NCBI GenBank assembly: GCA_001466705.2
Contig: LATX02000181.1
Coordinates: forward strand, 1-64,000
Direction of reading: 5' to 3'
DNA from: Moniliophthora roreri
Lineage: Eukaryota > Basidiomycota > Agaricomycetes > Agaricales > Marasmiaceae
Length of the DNA stretch: 64,000 nt
Shown here: positions 24,020 to 35,786 of the stretch, one piece after another
Position numbering within the stretch: the first letter of the stretch is position 1
How the letters are laid out: every line of letters begins with the position of its first letter
Program-made: the position numbers and the translations under genes
The notes under the pieces: model-generated
Seen by the model: only the letters and a program-made list of their open reading frames with translations
Database searches by the model: none
What the model was told of the DNA's origin: nothing

Positions 24020-26500
24020 CCATGTAGTACTTTATTCATTCTCCCCAGCTTTGCAACCCCGACGCGTTATAATGTTCCCGCTATGTTGTAAGGCCTTGAT
24101 GAATGATAATTGCTCTCATCCTTTTTTGCAAGCCTGCCTTGGAACAAATAATAATTCGCCCTGGGTGCGAATAATAAGTGGGAAACACCAGCAATGCCAA
24201 ATTCGGCAGTCGCATTACAGATGTTTTCCACGGTTGGATCCTTACTTCCTCCTTTCATGTTCCTTCCTCTGTCATGCAGTGTAGTGTTCTACGGCTGTGG
24301 TGCGTATTCCTGTCACCTCAATGTCTCCCGCATTCTGTGCTTACACTTTATCATAGCATCACCAAACATTACCCCTATGCCACACTGTTATTCGTCCAGC
24401 CAGCACCCTACACTACCCAATTATCATCCAACCTCTTCTTGCATCCAGTGCTCCGCCGCATCACTTGAACCCAAACCTTCACGTCAGTTGGTGCGCCTTA
24501 TTCCCCTGCACGCATTATAATTCACGCCCTTCAGATGTCTCCGCTACCTCCGTGATTTTAACTCCCTTCGGACTGTACAGTTCTCAGTTTGGAATCATCC
24601 GAGTCTATATTTCAAGGAGCCCCCTGAAGCACCCTTTTTGATGTTTTCCCCATCCCGTGGGAGGCTAGTCGGTACCGTCACTTGGGCAGGCAACAAGGAG
24701 GTAACAGTGTTGATTGGAAGGTCCGTTTCATATCCTTTCATTGAATTGACAGTTATTACCTAGCGTAGTACTGATCCCGCCGGAACCTGAAGGCACCGAA
24801 GACATATATACCCCGCCATAATGCTACCTTACGAAGATTCTGACCCAGACTACATACATATCCCTCACTCTTACTATACTTTACGCTTTACTCATGGCTA
24901 CTCAACATAACATCTCATAATATAAACTATTTTGGGTATGGAAAAGTTCCCCTGAAGTCTCGAGGCAATATGAGCCTCACTAGCGCGCTATCGTTCACCG
25001 ACACTCCAAATATAGCAGCCTCTACTACTGAGCACTCAGTAAACATTGGCCAAACGGAACAACATCAGACTACTAGGCTACAGTTCGGTCTCTCAGCAAA
25101 GATCGACGAGCATTGCATAGTGTTGTCAAATTTAGAAATATTAATTGCCTTTTTTGGAAGATTCTTACCTGTTATGGCAAGAATTTTAGAGAGATCATCG
25201 GCTGCATTTTCAAATATCCTATTGTACCATAAACGTCCGCAGGGTTTAGTATGGGCTGCAGGTATGTATTGAAACAAATTCTGATGCCTTTGAGATGATA
25301 TTCAGTTGATTTTCTGTTGTTGGTGTGGGGGGATATTTTTTGTGGCCGTCGAGAGATATAATTTATAAGTAAAGTGTGAACGAAAGCCATTCTGAGCTTG
25401 TGTGTCGCTTGACTTTTTCATTTGAGGATCTAATAGCGCTGGGAGCACTCAGTTTGGCCTTTTCTATGCTCCGACTCAAGTGGTAATATCTACCAGGTCT
25501 GCAAATGATGTGGTGGATATGTATGAGAAAAGTTCTTCCCTGAACACTAGTTCCGACGAGCCGGACGTAGTTCAATTCCAAGCGTCTATTCAGCGCTTGT
25601 GGAATCTTGACGTTACATAAAAGGTAAATAGGTAAAGACTACTCAGTAAATTACCTCATAAAGACTCAGGAATGGCAGCGAGCATGTAGAAGGATCAGGG
25701 TAAGTAGAAATGCTGAATGATAATGAGACTGAGTCCATGAAAACAGGCAACAATGCATACCTAAGATATCAAGAAGTGAGGTTTGATGAAATAAGGAAGT
25801 TTTGCTTGTGATCGTGAGGCTTAGGATGCCGGGGAAAAAATTCATGAGAGAGCGTGCGCAAAGAGTTCCAGGATTGTCGTATCAGCTGAGGTCGAATGAT
25901 TATTTGACAGGTATCCGGGACAGGGTACTGTATGTGAATGCTAATAATTCCGTGTCATTCAAAAATAACTTGTACACAACATATCTGAAATCCGAGGAAG
26001 CATGAGGTCGAATTATAATTTGCCAAAGTGGTCGGGATAGAAATGTTCGGGGAGAATGATAATTCGATGCGAGCCTGAGAGGCAGGTGGTATCCAGGAGG
26101 TAGCCGAGGGACAATTATTAATAGCTCGAGCTGAGCCAAATAATAAAGGTGCGCACCTAGCGGATCAGATCAACACAAAGTGGGGGAGAATGATAATTCT
26201 GTATGAGAGGCAGGTATCCGGGAGGTAGCTGAGGGATAATTATTATTATCTCAAGCTCAGCCAAATGATAAACATACGCACCTATGAGCAAAGAGCAGTG
26301 AAACCACAGAGGCAGAATGACAATTCAGCAGTGTGTTGTAGATTAATAAATATGGTCAAGGAATGGGAAGGGGGAAATGATAAAGGTACTGGTGGGAATA
26401 ATAAAGGTACCGAATTTGGTCATGACGTGCAGTTGGCAGGGTCCGCTTTATAACGTGTCGGGGTTGCATTGCTGGGGAGAATTACATTATTTCTACATGG
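24020..26500. mobile_element. Non-autonomous TIR element, ~2.5 kb, with AATAATT dyad arrays
   Basis: The left end (24020–24073) and right end (26447–26500, inverted) share CCATGTAG, then ATTCTCCCCAGC, TGCAACCCCGAC and CGTTATAA at the same spacing. Inside, degenerate dyads of the form AATNATTATT occur every ~40–50 bp on both sides. On the left they run to about 24520 and on the right from about 25700, where a ~130-bp unit (26050–26160 and 26185–26290) is repeated. The 24.6–25.6 kb core holds one 100-codon frame (24970–25272) of unknown nature and no transposase. I could not find a target-site duplication. Confidence 0.65.
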
Positions 26501-26689
26501 ACTGCTCCTGGTTTCAAGGGTCACAATACCCTGCAGGTCGATTATAAACCCCAGGGAACCCATTATAGCACTACACGGTTTTTGCTGATGGGTATTACCA
26601 TTATCGTCACCACCATTAACGGTGCAGCCGTAAAAGTGGAGTCCACGGTGACCATCACCATTGCAATAACCTCATTGGCAACATTTGTT

Positions 26690-27130
26690 ACCCTCCAACT
26701 ACCACAGATATAACGAATACTCAGCTTCCGCTTCCTTCGAGCAGTACCCTGCATTTGGACACCCGATCCTCCAAATCTAGTGGTCATTGGCGCTGTTTTA
26801 GGGACACTATTGGGTGTCCTTATTATACTCGCCTTGATACTGATGTACCGTCGATACCATCAAAGAAAGCACAATTCTGCACCTTCCAGCATTGTATTTA
26901 ACAGGAAGAATATGGTTTCTGAGCGTCGCTGGTGGACACCACCATCCCATACATCTGCAAAAGAATCACATACAGAGGTATCTTATCAAAATTGCAACAT
27001 CGGAGTCAGTTTCACAGTTACAGAGCGAAAGCAACATGACCGAAAAGCGTCTACCAGCACGTCTGTCTATCGAAATTTCGGAGAAGGTTGTCTGAGAAAA
27101 TTCAAGCGCCATATGGGAATCAAAAAATAA
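26690..27130 (+). pseudogene. Single-pass membrane protein, C-terminal part, frameshifted
   Basis: A Ser/Thr-rich juxtamembrane stretch (TTTDITNTQLPLPSSS) is followed by a clear membrane helix (VVIGAVLGTLLGVLIILALI), then a basic cytoplasmic start (MYRRYHQRKH) and APSSIVFNRKNMV. This is the layout of Mid2-like or carbohydrate-binding surface proteins of basidiomycetes. The extracellular part and the helix are one base out of frame near 26780. The 3' end runs into an antisense fragment of a seven-helix gene at 27087. No upstream ectodomain is visible. Probably a remnant. Confidence 0.45.
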
Positions 27131-27445
27131 CCAAACGATTATCATCGAAAATGTTATTCCCTGCATGATAATACTGTTAGGAATGGGTCCAGGCTTGAAA
27201 GCAGATAGTGGATTGGGAGCTTTGCACAACCTTGTATCCTCATGTTGACAGCAAATCGACATTTTATGATTCTCACCATGTCATAGATAGCTTATAACTA
27301 GGTAAATATGAAAGAACTACCAGGACCTTGCTAGATAACAAAGGAGGACAAGGAAATATAGCGGTGGGAACGGGCGCCGGCATGCGAAACGCGAGAATCA
27401 AAAGGCTCTTATGACGATGCTAAATGCAGGGAGCTTCGCATATCG
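27087..27445 (-). pseudogene. 3' fragment of a seven-helix membrane protein gene
   Basis: Two blocks (27087–27198 and 27400–27445) match the 3' part of the intact gene at 31847–33317, in the same order and near-equal spacing. They include the last transmembrane segment region (NSIIMQGITFSMIIV…) and an earlier AKLPAFSIVI piece. Everything 5' of that is missing, so this is a truncated duplicate. Confidence 0.7.
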
Positions 27446-27693
27446 AAGCTGATTGCTGCCGCTTGGCTTAAATAAGACACTGTGATTGGGGAGATTGTCG
27501 TGATGGCCGCAAATCGTTGCGGCAGAGTAGAAAAATTATATATATGTAACGACAGACTGGCGTTGAGCCTCAGATTGAGAAGGAAATGTTCGTTATGAAT
27601 ACGTCTTGCAAACCCGATGCCCTCATCTTATGGCTGGACATTTTCGCTGATATTCGAACCGTTAATAGTTGTATACACGGCATTCAATGCAAC

Positions 27694-28275
27694 TCACCCA
27701 AACTCCCCTTTATAATTACCCGGAGGAGAATAATTGCAGACATAATACGTTATGGCTTTTCCGTCCACCTGACAGTCTGCCTTGCCACATCCAAGACAAT
27801 TCGTTCCCTTCCACACCATCTGTGTCCAGGGGATTCCTTGGGGGTTCTTGGGATCGTATTCCTCTGCCGAATGCCAATGCCTCCATTAGCCAAGAAAGTG
27901 AGAATTTTTTTTGAAACTCACTTTTGAAACTACGAAAGAATTCAAGGACCTCGACAGCAGTCAACTTGCCTTCTTTCTGTGCAATGTTTTCTGTGTACAA
28001 TTCATTGTCAGTCAATATTTGTTCCGTAAGGTGTGAGGCAAGTACATACGATTATAATTATCGTGATACAAAACCTCGAGTTTGCATTCCTTAGCCCACT
28101 CAGCTGCGGCCGAAGCGAGTTCCGGGTCCCATTTTAGCTTATCAGCACCATGTTTAGCTCGTTCTGCGTTGTGGCCCCGGAGGAACGCCTCGTCGTCGTT
28201 TCCGCCAGCTGCTGTAGGCGCAACCAAGGTGAGAGAGAGGGAAGCAAAGATTAGAAGAAGGATGCTGGTATACAT
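27694..28275 (-). CDS. Secreted CAP/SCP (PR-1-like) protein
   Basis: A cysteine-rich secretory (CAP superfamily) protein, extracellular. In fungi, PR-1-like members bind sterols or other lipids. The signal peptide MYTSILLLIFASLSLTLVA is followed by FLRGHNAERAKHGADKLKW and WAKECKLEV in exon 1 (28275 to ~28055). ENIAQKEGKL lies in exon 2. Exon 3 carries HWHSAEEYDPKN, TQMVWKGTNCLGC and YYVCNYSPPGNYKGEFG before the stop at 27694. The His usually found before TQ-x-VW is replaced by Trp (PWTQMVW), while the other CAP signatures are intact. Introns start near 28052 and 27935. About 145 residues, a normal length. Confidence 0.85.
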
Positions 28276-28772
28276 GATCGGGAGCTGCTGAAAGGTGCTG
28301 AATCTGAATCAACGGCACAATTTATATAAGTTAGACCATCCATTATTCCGATGCCGACGACGCATCATAGACTCGGATTCGGATTGCCCGCCCTATACGA
28401 TATCCCAACTTCCCAACTCCCAGAACCTTGACTGGACGTTCTGTGTCGTCATGGAAGGGCAGCCTTGGTATTGACAAAATCTCAGAGGCTGGCGGCGTTG
28501 ACACATTTTTACCTTGATTTGGCGCTAGGTTAGTGTCCGTAATCCGTCTGATGCTCATCCATAATCGATCGCGAGCGGATGCGTGAACATCCGGGAGGCG
28601 GAGGTTTTTTGCAGTTGACCGTGTGTGGGATTGGCGGGTAGCATGGAACGGCACGAGGTATGTAGGGTTAGGGCGGAAAGGCCGACAATGGTGGTGTCCA
28701 GCAGCGGCGACCTCGAAAACATCAGACTGCGAAATCTGCGGTCCTTCTGAGGCTGGTGTTATCGTCAAGCGT
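28276..28772. other. Promoter of the CAP gene and unassigned sequence
   Basis: TTTATATAA on the minus strand near 28320–28330 is a likely TATA box about 45 bp before the CAP start codon. The minus frame 28768–28343 shows no motif. Confidence 0.4.
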
Positions 28773-29863
28773 GTGTGACTTTTGTCACACCCACTCTTTC
28801 TCTTTTACCACCATGTTCCTCGGCGACAATATCAAAAAGCATCTTTTATCTTTTATCTCGCCATCAGACCCCTTACAGGCTGCAAAACCGGTGGAAGGAT
28901 GAAGGAAAAGGAGGCAGAGCGGCAGAGGAATAGGGCACCAGGTACGTACCAAAACCTTCTTTTTTTGTTCCACTAACCGTTCTACTCGGACTTTACATGA
29001 TTCCTGGATTCATCTCCGTTATCTCCAACACCTATGCTCCCCGTCGACGTCACCGAAACTCTGGCAATGCCGCTAACTCACACCACCCCACCTAAACCAA
29101 AGTCAACGGACCCAGCCTCAACCAACGGCCTAGAAACCACCAGGGGAACCCATTTGGGGTTCTTTTGGGTCTCTGAACACGTATACGACGCCGCCGAGGA
29201 CTCGTGTCGTCGTCTTTCCTTCGAACTCGACATCAGCACAACCGTCTCCTCCTACCCTTGCTTCCAACCACAATCAGCAGCACACAAACACGCCAGACTG
29301 TCCGTTCTGGCGTTCTTTGGGTCGCTGAACTTATTTATGGCGTCAGTGGAATTCGCTGACGCCATTGTTAACCCTACCTCCCCGAACCCATTTCCGGACC
29401 AGAAGACCAGCACCCAGATATGCCAGACTAACCTTTCTGGCATATTTTGGGTCACTGAATCCATTCCGGGTGTCGGCAGAATCTGCTGACGCCGTTCTTC
29501 AGTCGTTTGGCCCACCTAGCACACCCATTCCCCCTCACCCATGCCTACATATCCCTAGTGCACCCAGAATCCACCTCATAGCCTCTGAGGACACACGGAA
29601 CGGCGAATTCGCCACTCTAGTTGTTCCAGAGGCTAAAGGAAGACCTCTGGATACCGACTATGCTGGGTTAGGCGTAGGGCTGCTGTATGGCGGCTACGGT
29701 GTGGCTACGAGCACGATGGAAGGAACAGCGATTCCGCTGATTCCAGCATCGTCATCACCGACCTTGAGAGCCCCAGAGTAAGCACTCTTGGATATTCCGG
29801 TGCTGGCGTTATGTTCGAGCGGGTGTGACTTTACGTGACGCCCGCTCTTTCTCTTTTACCACC
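28773..29863 (-). repeat. Dispersed repeat R1, copy B
   Basis: An inverse-orientation copy of 5893–7017, bounded by the end-repeat with core CTTTCTCTTTTACCACCA at ~28792 and ~29845. It contains three internal related blocks near 29157, 29307 and 29440, each with TTTGGGTC followed by CTGAA and then GACGCC. Reading frames of copy A are partly preserved (APRYARLTFLAYFGSLNPF). Confidence 0.75.
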
Positions 29864-30350
29864 ACGACGGTCGGCAACGTCGTCAAAAGGTAGGTTTTTA
29901 TATCTTTTATTACCAATTCACTTACTCCATGACTATTTGCAAGTCATATGACGGGTGGAAGGGGCCGGATGAAGGAGGGAGAATGAGAGTGGTACAGGGA
30001 AATAGGCACGTCGCCGACGTTGTCTTTTCTTTTTTTTTTTTGTGTTCTACTGACCATTGTGCCGTCTTTTACAGACCTCTTGGACCCTGCTCCTCCTTCT
30101 CTATTACCTACACTATCCGTTGTCGTCACCGCTGCCCTCAAAAACCCGCCACGTCACGGAACTCGCCCCAAGACCCCTCCCACCAAAGTCAAACACCACA
30201 GCTACAACAACTGGCCCAGGAACCACCAGCTAAGTTTCCGGAGGTTTTCTGGGTTGCTGATTTCGAAGATGACGTCGTTGAAGCCTCACTAGGTCGTCTT
30301 GGTGTCAATCTCGACGCTGACAACAGTTCCTCCTCGTACACCGCCAATGT
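29823..30350 (-). repeat. Dispersed repeat R1, copy C (partial, tandem to B)
   Basis: It starts at the same end-repeat that closes copy B. It then repeats, with strong divergence, the order poly-T tract / TGTTCTACTGACC / GTCGTCACCGC / TTTCTGGGTTGCTGA seen in copy B at 28970–29180. It fades out near 30350. B and C together show that the unit can be tandemly arranged. Confidence 0.6.
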
Positions 30351-31846
30351 GTCCTGACCTCCTCACGAGGTCATAGGGCTGATGTCGTGCGATCTCCCCC
30401 GCTCGCCAATGCTTGACCTCAGAAGATGTCGAAAAATCGATTCGTTGACCTCCTACGAGACCCCGGGTTCGATCAGGATTCCGCGCGGGTAGCAATGCCA
30501 TCACGGCTTGCATTACGGCTCACCTTTTTATGGTTCCTATTCCGTGCCGCCGATCCTTTCGCTTTTGAATCATTCCAATTTTTAAGTGTGGCAAACGCAT
30601 ATATCATTAATGAATCTAGACTACAGAGTACAACACGGTGGGTCTAAGCTACCATAAGTCCCCTCGAATTTAGAGACTCTGTATATATGACGACAATTAC
30701 CTGCAGCAATACTATGTCAGTAAGTTGCCCTTTGTAAGTGAACAGTTCAAGACCTACTTGCTTTGCGACACTTCTAGCTTGAAGTTGTGGCAGAGATCTG
30801 CTCATGTAAGTTAGTGACAATGAGATGAGATGGGATGTATTGACTTACCATGAACAGAATCCAGGAACTTAGAGGAAAAAATTGCTGAAGTTCAAAAGTC
30901 AGAGAGGGAGAACGTGGGATTAGAGAGCAAGAGTGTCTTAAAGTCAATCCTCTTTTATGCCACGTCAAAAAATCAAACACTAGCAAATATCGGTAAGGGA
31001 GGGTACAAAACTGTTGAAGCGGAAGGCTTACGTGCCGTTGGAGGCTATTGGCTGGGGCCGCCGCTTATATTCTGAGGCGCGCTCGGTTTTGCAGTCATGC
31101 CATGCGACTTCTCGTGCCCAGAGTTCCAGACCTCTGACGAGCTCAAATCGAGGTCCTCCGAGGTCCCAGCACGATGTCCCTCAACCTCTCGCTATGAGGT
31201 CAAACCGACATCTGACCACTTTGGTGGTGTACCCCCGCTTCCAGCCCCAATCCAATACGCCCGAACCGCTCAGAAAGTTCTTCTGCTTGCTCCTCGGCCT
31301 GCTGAACACGATCATGACGTCGCTGAAGATTCGCGACGCCATCTTCCCTTCGGACTTATATCATCCTCAACGCTTGGAGAATCCCTGCTAGGCCAGCGCT
31401 TATTGGTCGAGCGCTCGTTTCCACTTTGCTACTGTTGCCTTCTTGAATACGCTGCAAGCCTCCAATGCCTGCCACCGCCCCAAAGCACTGTGAACATGCT
31501 AGATATAACTATTCTTACTTGAAGTGTGTACACAGAAGTTCTAGGATGATAGAATAAATTATTCGGAATTTGTTTTAATCCCGACTTTACAATAGAGGAA
31601 AAGAACATGTCTATGGTCTCGGGTGATAATCTCATTTCATGCTCCCTAGCATATCCAACTACTTGCAAAGTAATTATCCTTTATATGATGTATCGAAACG
31701 TCGCCCCGCACCGAACCCAGGCAATCAATTGTTTCGGCATCCTGAGTGCGTTGTAGGATTCTTCATACCGGACGATCAAAACGTTTTATCACCATGATGA
31801 GACCTTGCAGTCTACCCCATTTAGGCTTCGTAGACCATGATTAAAT
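30351..31846. other. No supported gene; further R1 fragment at ~31195–31355
   Basis: The fragment has the pattern CTTCCAGCC…CCAATC…CTCGGCCTGCTGAACACG…GACGTCGCTGAAGATTCGCGACGCC, which resembles the internal block of R1 at 29265–29365. The rest shows only short frames. Confidence 0.45.
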
Positions 31847-33317
31847 TCATCTGTCCTGTAAGGTCTGAATTACTGACAGCTGTACAATATCGGAAGAATA
31901 AGCAGACATCGCGTCTTCTCTATTTGGTGAGTTCTCTGTTGGCGACCACGGATCTCGTGCATGGAACACGTCCCGGCGCGTAACATGGACTGTAGACGGA
32001 ATTGAAATCCTATCCCGAGCCATCAACCTTGTAGAGCTGCGTGTAGAAGAATACGAATCACAGCGAGTGTCCAAGGCCATCGGCGTCTGAGAAAATTCAA
32101 GCGCCATATGAGAATCAAAAAATAACCGAACGATTATCATCGAAAATGTTATTCCCTGCATGATAATACCGTTAGGAACGGGTCTAGGCTTGAAAAAAGT
32201 CACTTACGATGATGGGTGTTAACTAAAAAGATGATATATTAACGCTAGCGATCATTGATGAATGAAAAGACACTCACCACATCGTGAGATGTATCGTAAC
32301 GTACGTATCTGTCGCTATCACACAAAAATATCGACAGACAGACTATAAGGGAAGCGCAATAAAGCGCTCCAGATTCGATTATGACGATGCTAAATGCAGG
32401 GAGCTTTGCATATCCAACGTGCTGGGGTGTAAACGGACACCGTAAGACGTTGCGGTGGACTTGCCACACCCGCATTGCAATCATGGCTTTGGGAATTCGG
32501 CGTCAGTATCATACATATATGTAAGACATGGAAAACGTGCCTGTACAACCGACGCTAGTTGTTAGCGTAAGAGTGATGAAGGCTATGATCCAGTCTGCAA
32601 CTTCATTAAAAGAAGGACCCGAGCTAGAGGCTTGAGTGAAGTTTTGAACACTCTTTACACCCGTGACTGATCATCAGAAATATTAGCCTTCTACCCCCGA
32701 CTAGAACCGGAAAGCACAACCTGCGTTTGAGGCCAGTAATAGAGCGAAAGGGTACGTAACACGCTTGTCTCCATTCCAGACAACGTGTAATCGGTAGAGC
32801 TGAAGGTGCTTTCTTAGGAGAACAAGATACGATAATCTGGGAGTGAACTGCATACCCAAAATCCATCTCCTAGCATCGTTTGAACAAAATACGCGATGAT
32901 TTTGATTGTGTATGGGGTATCCCGAAGCGAATAAACAGGATCACCAGGTGAATCATCAGACTGAGCCATGGGTGTCAATATACGGTATAAGCTGGCTACG
33001 ATGTGCTAATAAAGCTGTTAGCTGGGCTCTCATAAAAAGGTAAGATTACGCACGATTGAAGCGACTAGAAACATTGAAGACGCTACTAGTAGCACCCCGG
33101 TATGAGCTTTCCTGCCAGGCGAAGCGGATAAATGGAGTCTCCGTCGGTGTATGAGTATGACGATGGTAACGAAAGATAATATGATGAATACTCCTGTACT
33201 AGAATTATCAGTACAATATGTGGTTGTAGGTAGTATAATATACGCACCATACAGTATGCTCTCCACAAAGACCGAAATGAGACTCGGTGAGACATCCCCT
33301 TGGCTTCCTGATTCCAT
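31847..33317 (-). CDS. Seven-helix membrane protein of a basidiomycete-specific type
   Basis: A minus-strand gene of about nine exons. From MESGSQGDVSPSLISVFVES it runs through a helix with ILSFVTIVILIHRRRL, a VLLVASSMFLVASIVR helix, PYTIKIIAYFVQTMLGDGFW, then LYRLHVVWNGDKRVTYPF. After that come VADWIIAFITLTLTTSVGCT, AFSIVIIESGALYCASLIVC and finally GITFSMIIVRL with a Ser/Arg-rich tail to 31847. The sequence Y-V-x-Q-T-x-L-G-D, then (I/L)YR-x-x-VW, then IESGA-Y, then IIVR is the recurrent signature of large families of uncharacterised mushroom 7-TM proteins. Receptor function is only a guess. A truncated copy of its 3' end lies at 27087–27445. Confidence 0.7.
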
Positions 33318-34855
33318 GGGCGAAAGAGCCTCGAAACATTGAACTGAAAGATGAAGCGATTTATAGGCATAAACTCTAAATTTTTTTAACATGACCTTGC
33401 GAACCCGTATGGCTGAGATATGCCGGTGGCGCCGGGATCACGACGCAAGAAATTTCAACTAATAGAACTGAGCGCCGGGGAATCAAATTTTGATTAAGTC
33501 CAAGGTTGTCTTGGGCGCAATTCAGAAGTACGATAAACAAAAAGCATAAAAGCAGAGGCGGAAGGGTGGTAAGGTGGTGGTATCAGTTCAAGGGCGATCA
33601 AACGGCACATGCGCCGCTTCTTATCGGTCGGCTATCGGTTGTCACAACCGCTTGATCTAACTGTTCTGGGAGTAGATTTCAGCAGGCTTAGAGTGATATA
33701 AAGAGCCTGTTCACACACCGCCTTTTCGAATCTCCGGTCTACAATACTGTCACGGTCCTCTGCTCACTTCACGCAGAGTTTTGTTCCCAAACCTGCTAGC
33801 ACATTGCCCCCGGAACTCTGGTCGGCGTGATCTCCACGGATCGGAGGGTCCGGTCGACACCACCCTCCACTCCTCAACTTCTCTCGGATGCTTTTCATGG
33901 GCGCAAATACATAGGGCGCGTTTCCTGTTTGTGAATAATCCCTTCGGTCATGCTCGGCTTCAAGCTTTTTATCCTGCACAGCGGCAGACATATTATGAAG
34001 TAAACTTCCGTATGCTTCACGCCCTCTCTTCCTGGCCTTGAATAACGCATTACAATGATACTTAGAATCATGCATCTTCTCATCATCGTTCCTATTTGCT
34101 CAACATCTGTATTTTCCACTTGTCCTTACTGTGCTGTCTCTACGTGCAAACTCGTACACTCGTTAGCCAACTATGAAGCTCCTCTCAGCTCTCGTTGCAG
34201 CGTTCACTGTTTCCCGCGCATCTGCCGCAGTTACAAGTCCGATTCCCAAAATTTAAACGGGACAAAACTTCTGCTCTTTCTCTTTCTGAAGCAAACCATT
34301 ATGGTTCGCCAAAACCGTTTGTTCCCGGTTGGTAAGTACTATGGAAACACGCCGAGCCTCGCTCCTGGCTCAAGGGCATGATTGGCTTCTTCCCCCACCT
34401 TTTTTATGTTTCCTAGGGCTAACACGTGTCTCACAAAGTCCCCCTACAACACCAGCTCAATGTGTCACGTTGGGTCAGTATCAGTATCAGTATCCGCCTG
34501 TCGACTCGTCCTATCTGATATCCTCCAGAACGCAGCGAGACTTGACGTGTGCCTTCCCCTTCCGATCTCATTACCTGCATCATTCACGTAGCCTTCGCTC
34601 TCGGTCACATACGGATCAGCATCCAACTCCGTACCGTTTCCATTTACGGGTGTCTCTATTACACCGAGCGCAGCGTCTTTTCACATCGGTCGTATACATG
34701 TCACATTTGTATACCTACAGCGATTAAAGTTTGATCACCGCGTGTACAGTCATAAAGCTTTTGTCTACTGGCAGCCGGAAAGCCGCGCAGCTGATGGGAG
34801 CGTGTTAGCAATTCAGGACTTTGAGAAGCTTAGCTTCCTTTCTCTTTCCTCCCAC
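33318..34855. other. Intergenic with a secreted-protein stub
   Basis: Apart from the signal-peptide fragment at 34173 there is no supported gene. The minus frame 34075–33764 (103 codons) has a plausible helix but no start context or motif. Confidence 0.35.
34173..34325 (+). pseudogene. Signal-peptide stub of a secreted protein
   Basis: MKLLSALVAAFTVSRASA is a convincing signal peptide, but the frame stops after 27 codons (34256). One base out of frame it continues RDKTSALSLSEANHYGSP to a GTAAGT donor at about 34332. No catalytic domain is recognisable downstream. Either a decayed gene or another single-base error. Confidence 0.35.
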
Positions 34856-35786
34856 ATGTCCCAGCACCGCAGAAACGGTGTAAGCAACGCATACGCCAAT
34901 CGTACTCCATGCATCAAGCACACACGGGTATACCCTGGCATTTCTCAAGGATCTAGAAGACATTTCATACATAGCGCCTGCGAGTATACAGACGGAGCAT
35001 ACCCCTGTCGATATAGTCATACAGCTTTTAATGCTAAACGAGTTGTTGAGCTGGTGGGTTAGGGCACTCATGCATTCGAGGGTTCATTCATGCTTTTCTA
35101 TTAGGGCAGGAAGAATCCCGCCTCCTCCAGACCAACTATCGTACAACTTGAATATGGTCAAGGATACGAACGATATACCTCACATGACAGCCTAGACTCT
35201 GGTTGGGATGTCAGGGTGAACGGACGGAACCATGCTACTGGAAGGAGATGGGACCTTCCAAAGGCATTGTTGCTAGCCGAGTTAAGTTTGGGTATCACCT
35301 TCAAGGGCGCACCTGATGTGAGTTAAACCCCAGCAACCCCAATATTCAAACTGAACCGTAATATCTCATCTCTAGCGCCAATACGAGAAAAAACAAAGCA
35401 TGTGTCTAGATCGACAAAGACGCTCAGGATGCCAGAGAGGTGACAACGAGTGTAAATTCGACCACAATATTCTGGATAGCCGGCGATTCGTCTCCTTGGC
35501 CCGAGCATTTTCTGGTCACGATGAATATGGTGATTGGAATTATCTTTCTGTGGAATGCCATATAAGCAGAGACGGAGACGGAGACGGAGACGGCGTAGTA
35601 TGGACAATGGTGATGAAACCAGATGCTTTCAAGGACTTGGGGGAAAATGATCCCTTGAGGAAGAAGATGCCGACAAATCAGATTAGTTTATCCGGCAGCG
35701 ACTTGCTCGATGTTTTGAATCGGTTGGAGGATTTTGTCGGCCTTGGGAAGGTCCGTGATGATCTGATACCTTGCAGTGAGTACTGA
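34856..35786 (+). CDS. CCCH zinc-finger protein, paralogue A
   Basis: Three exons (34856–~35052, ~35103–35320, ~35376–35786) give about 275 residues. The N-terminal part has a Cys/His cluster CEYTDGAYPCRYSH. Exon 3 has a second finger C-x8-C-x6-C-x3-H (CLDRQRRSGCQRGDNECKFDH), one residue longer than the canonical C-x8-C-x5-C-x3-H. A conserved C-terminal region (VVWTMVMKPDAF, DLLDVLNRLEDFVGL) follows. There is a GDGDGDG insertion from a short GACGGA repeat at ~35570. CCCH fingers of this kind usually bind RNA; the target is unknown. Its close paralogue B is 3.8 kb downstream in the same orientation. Confidence 0.75.

Noticed and set aside
23605..24039. Pro-rich minus-strand frame of 144 codons
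   Set aside because: Overlaps the left tip of the TIR element, no upstream exon or motif; composition alone is not enough.
28343..28768. 141-codon minus-strand frame before R1 copy B
   Set aside because: No motif and no good start context; it ends in unrelated sequence next to a repeat edge.
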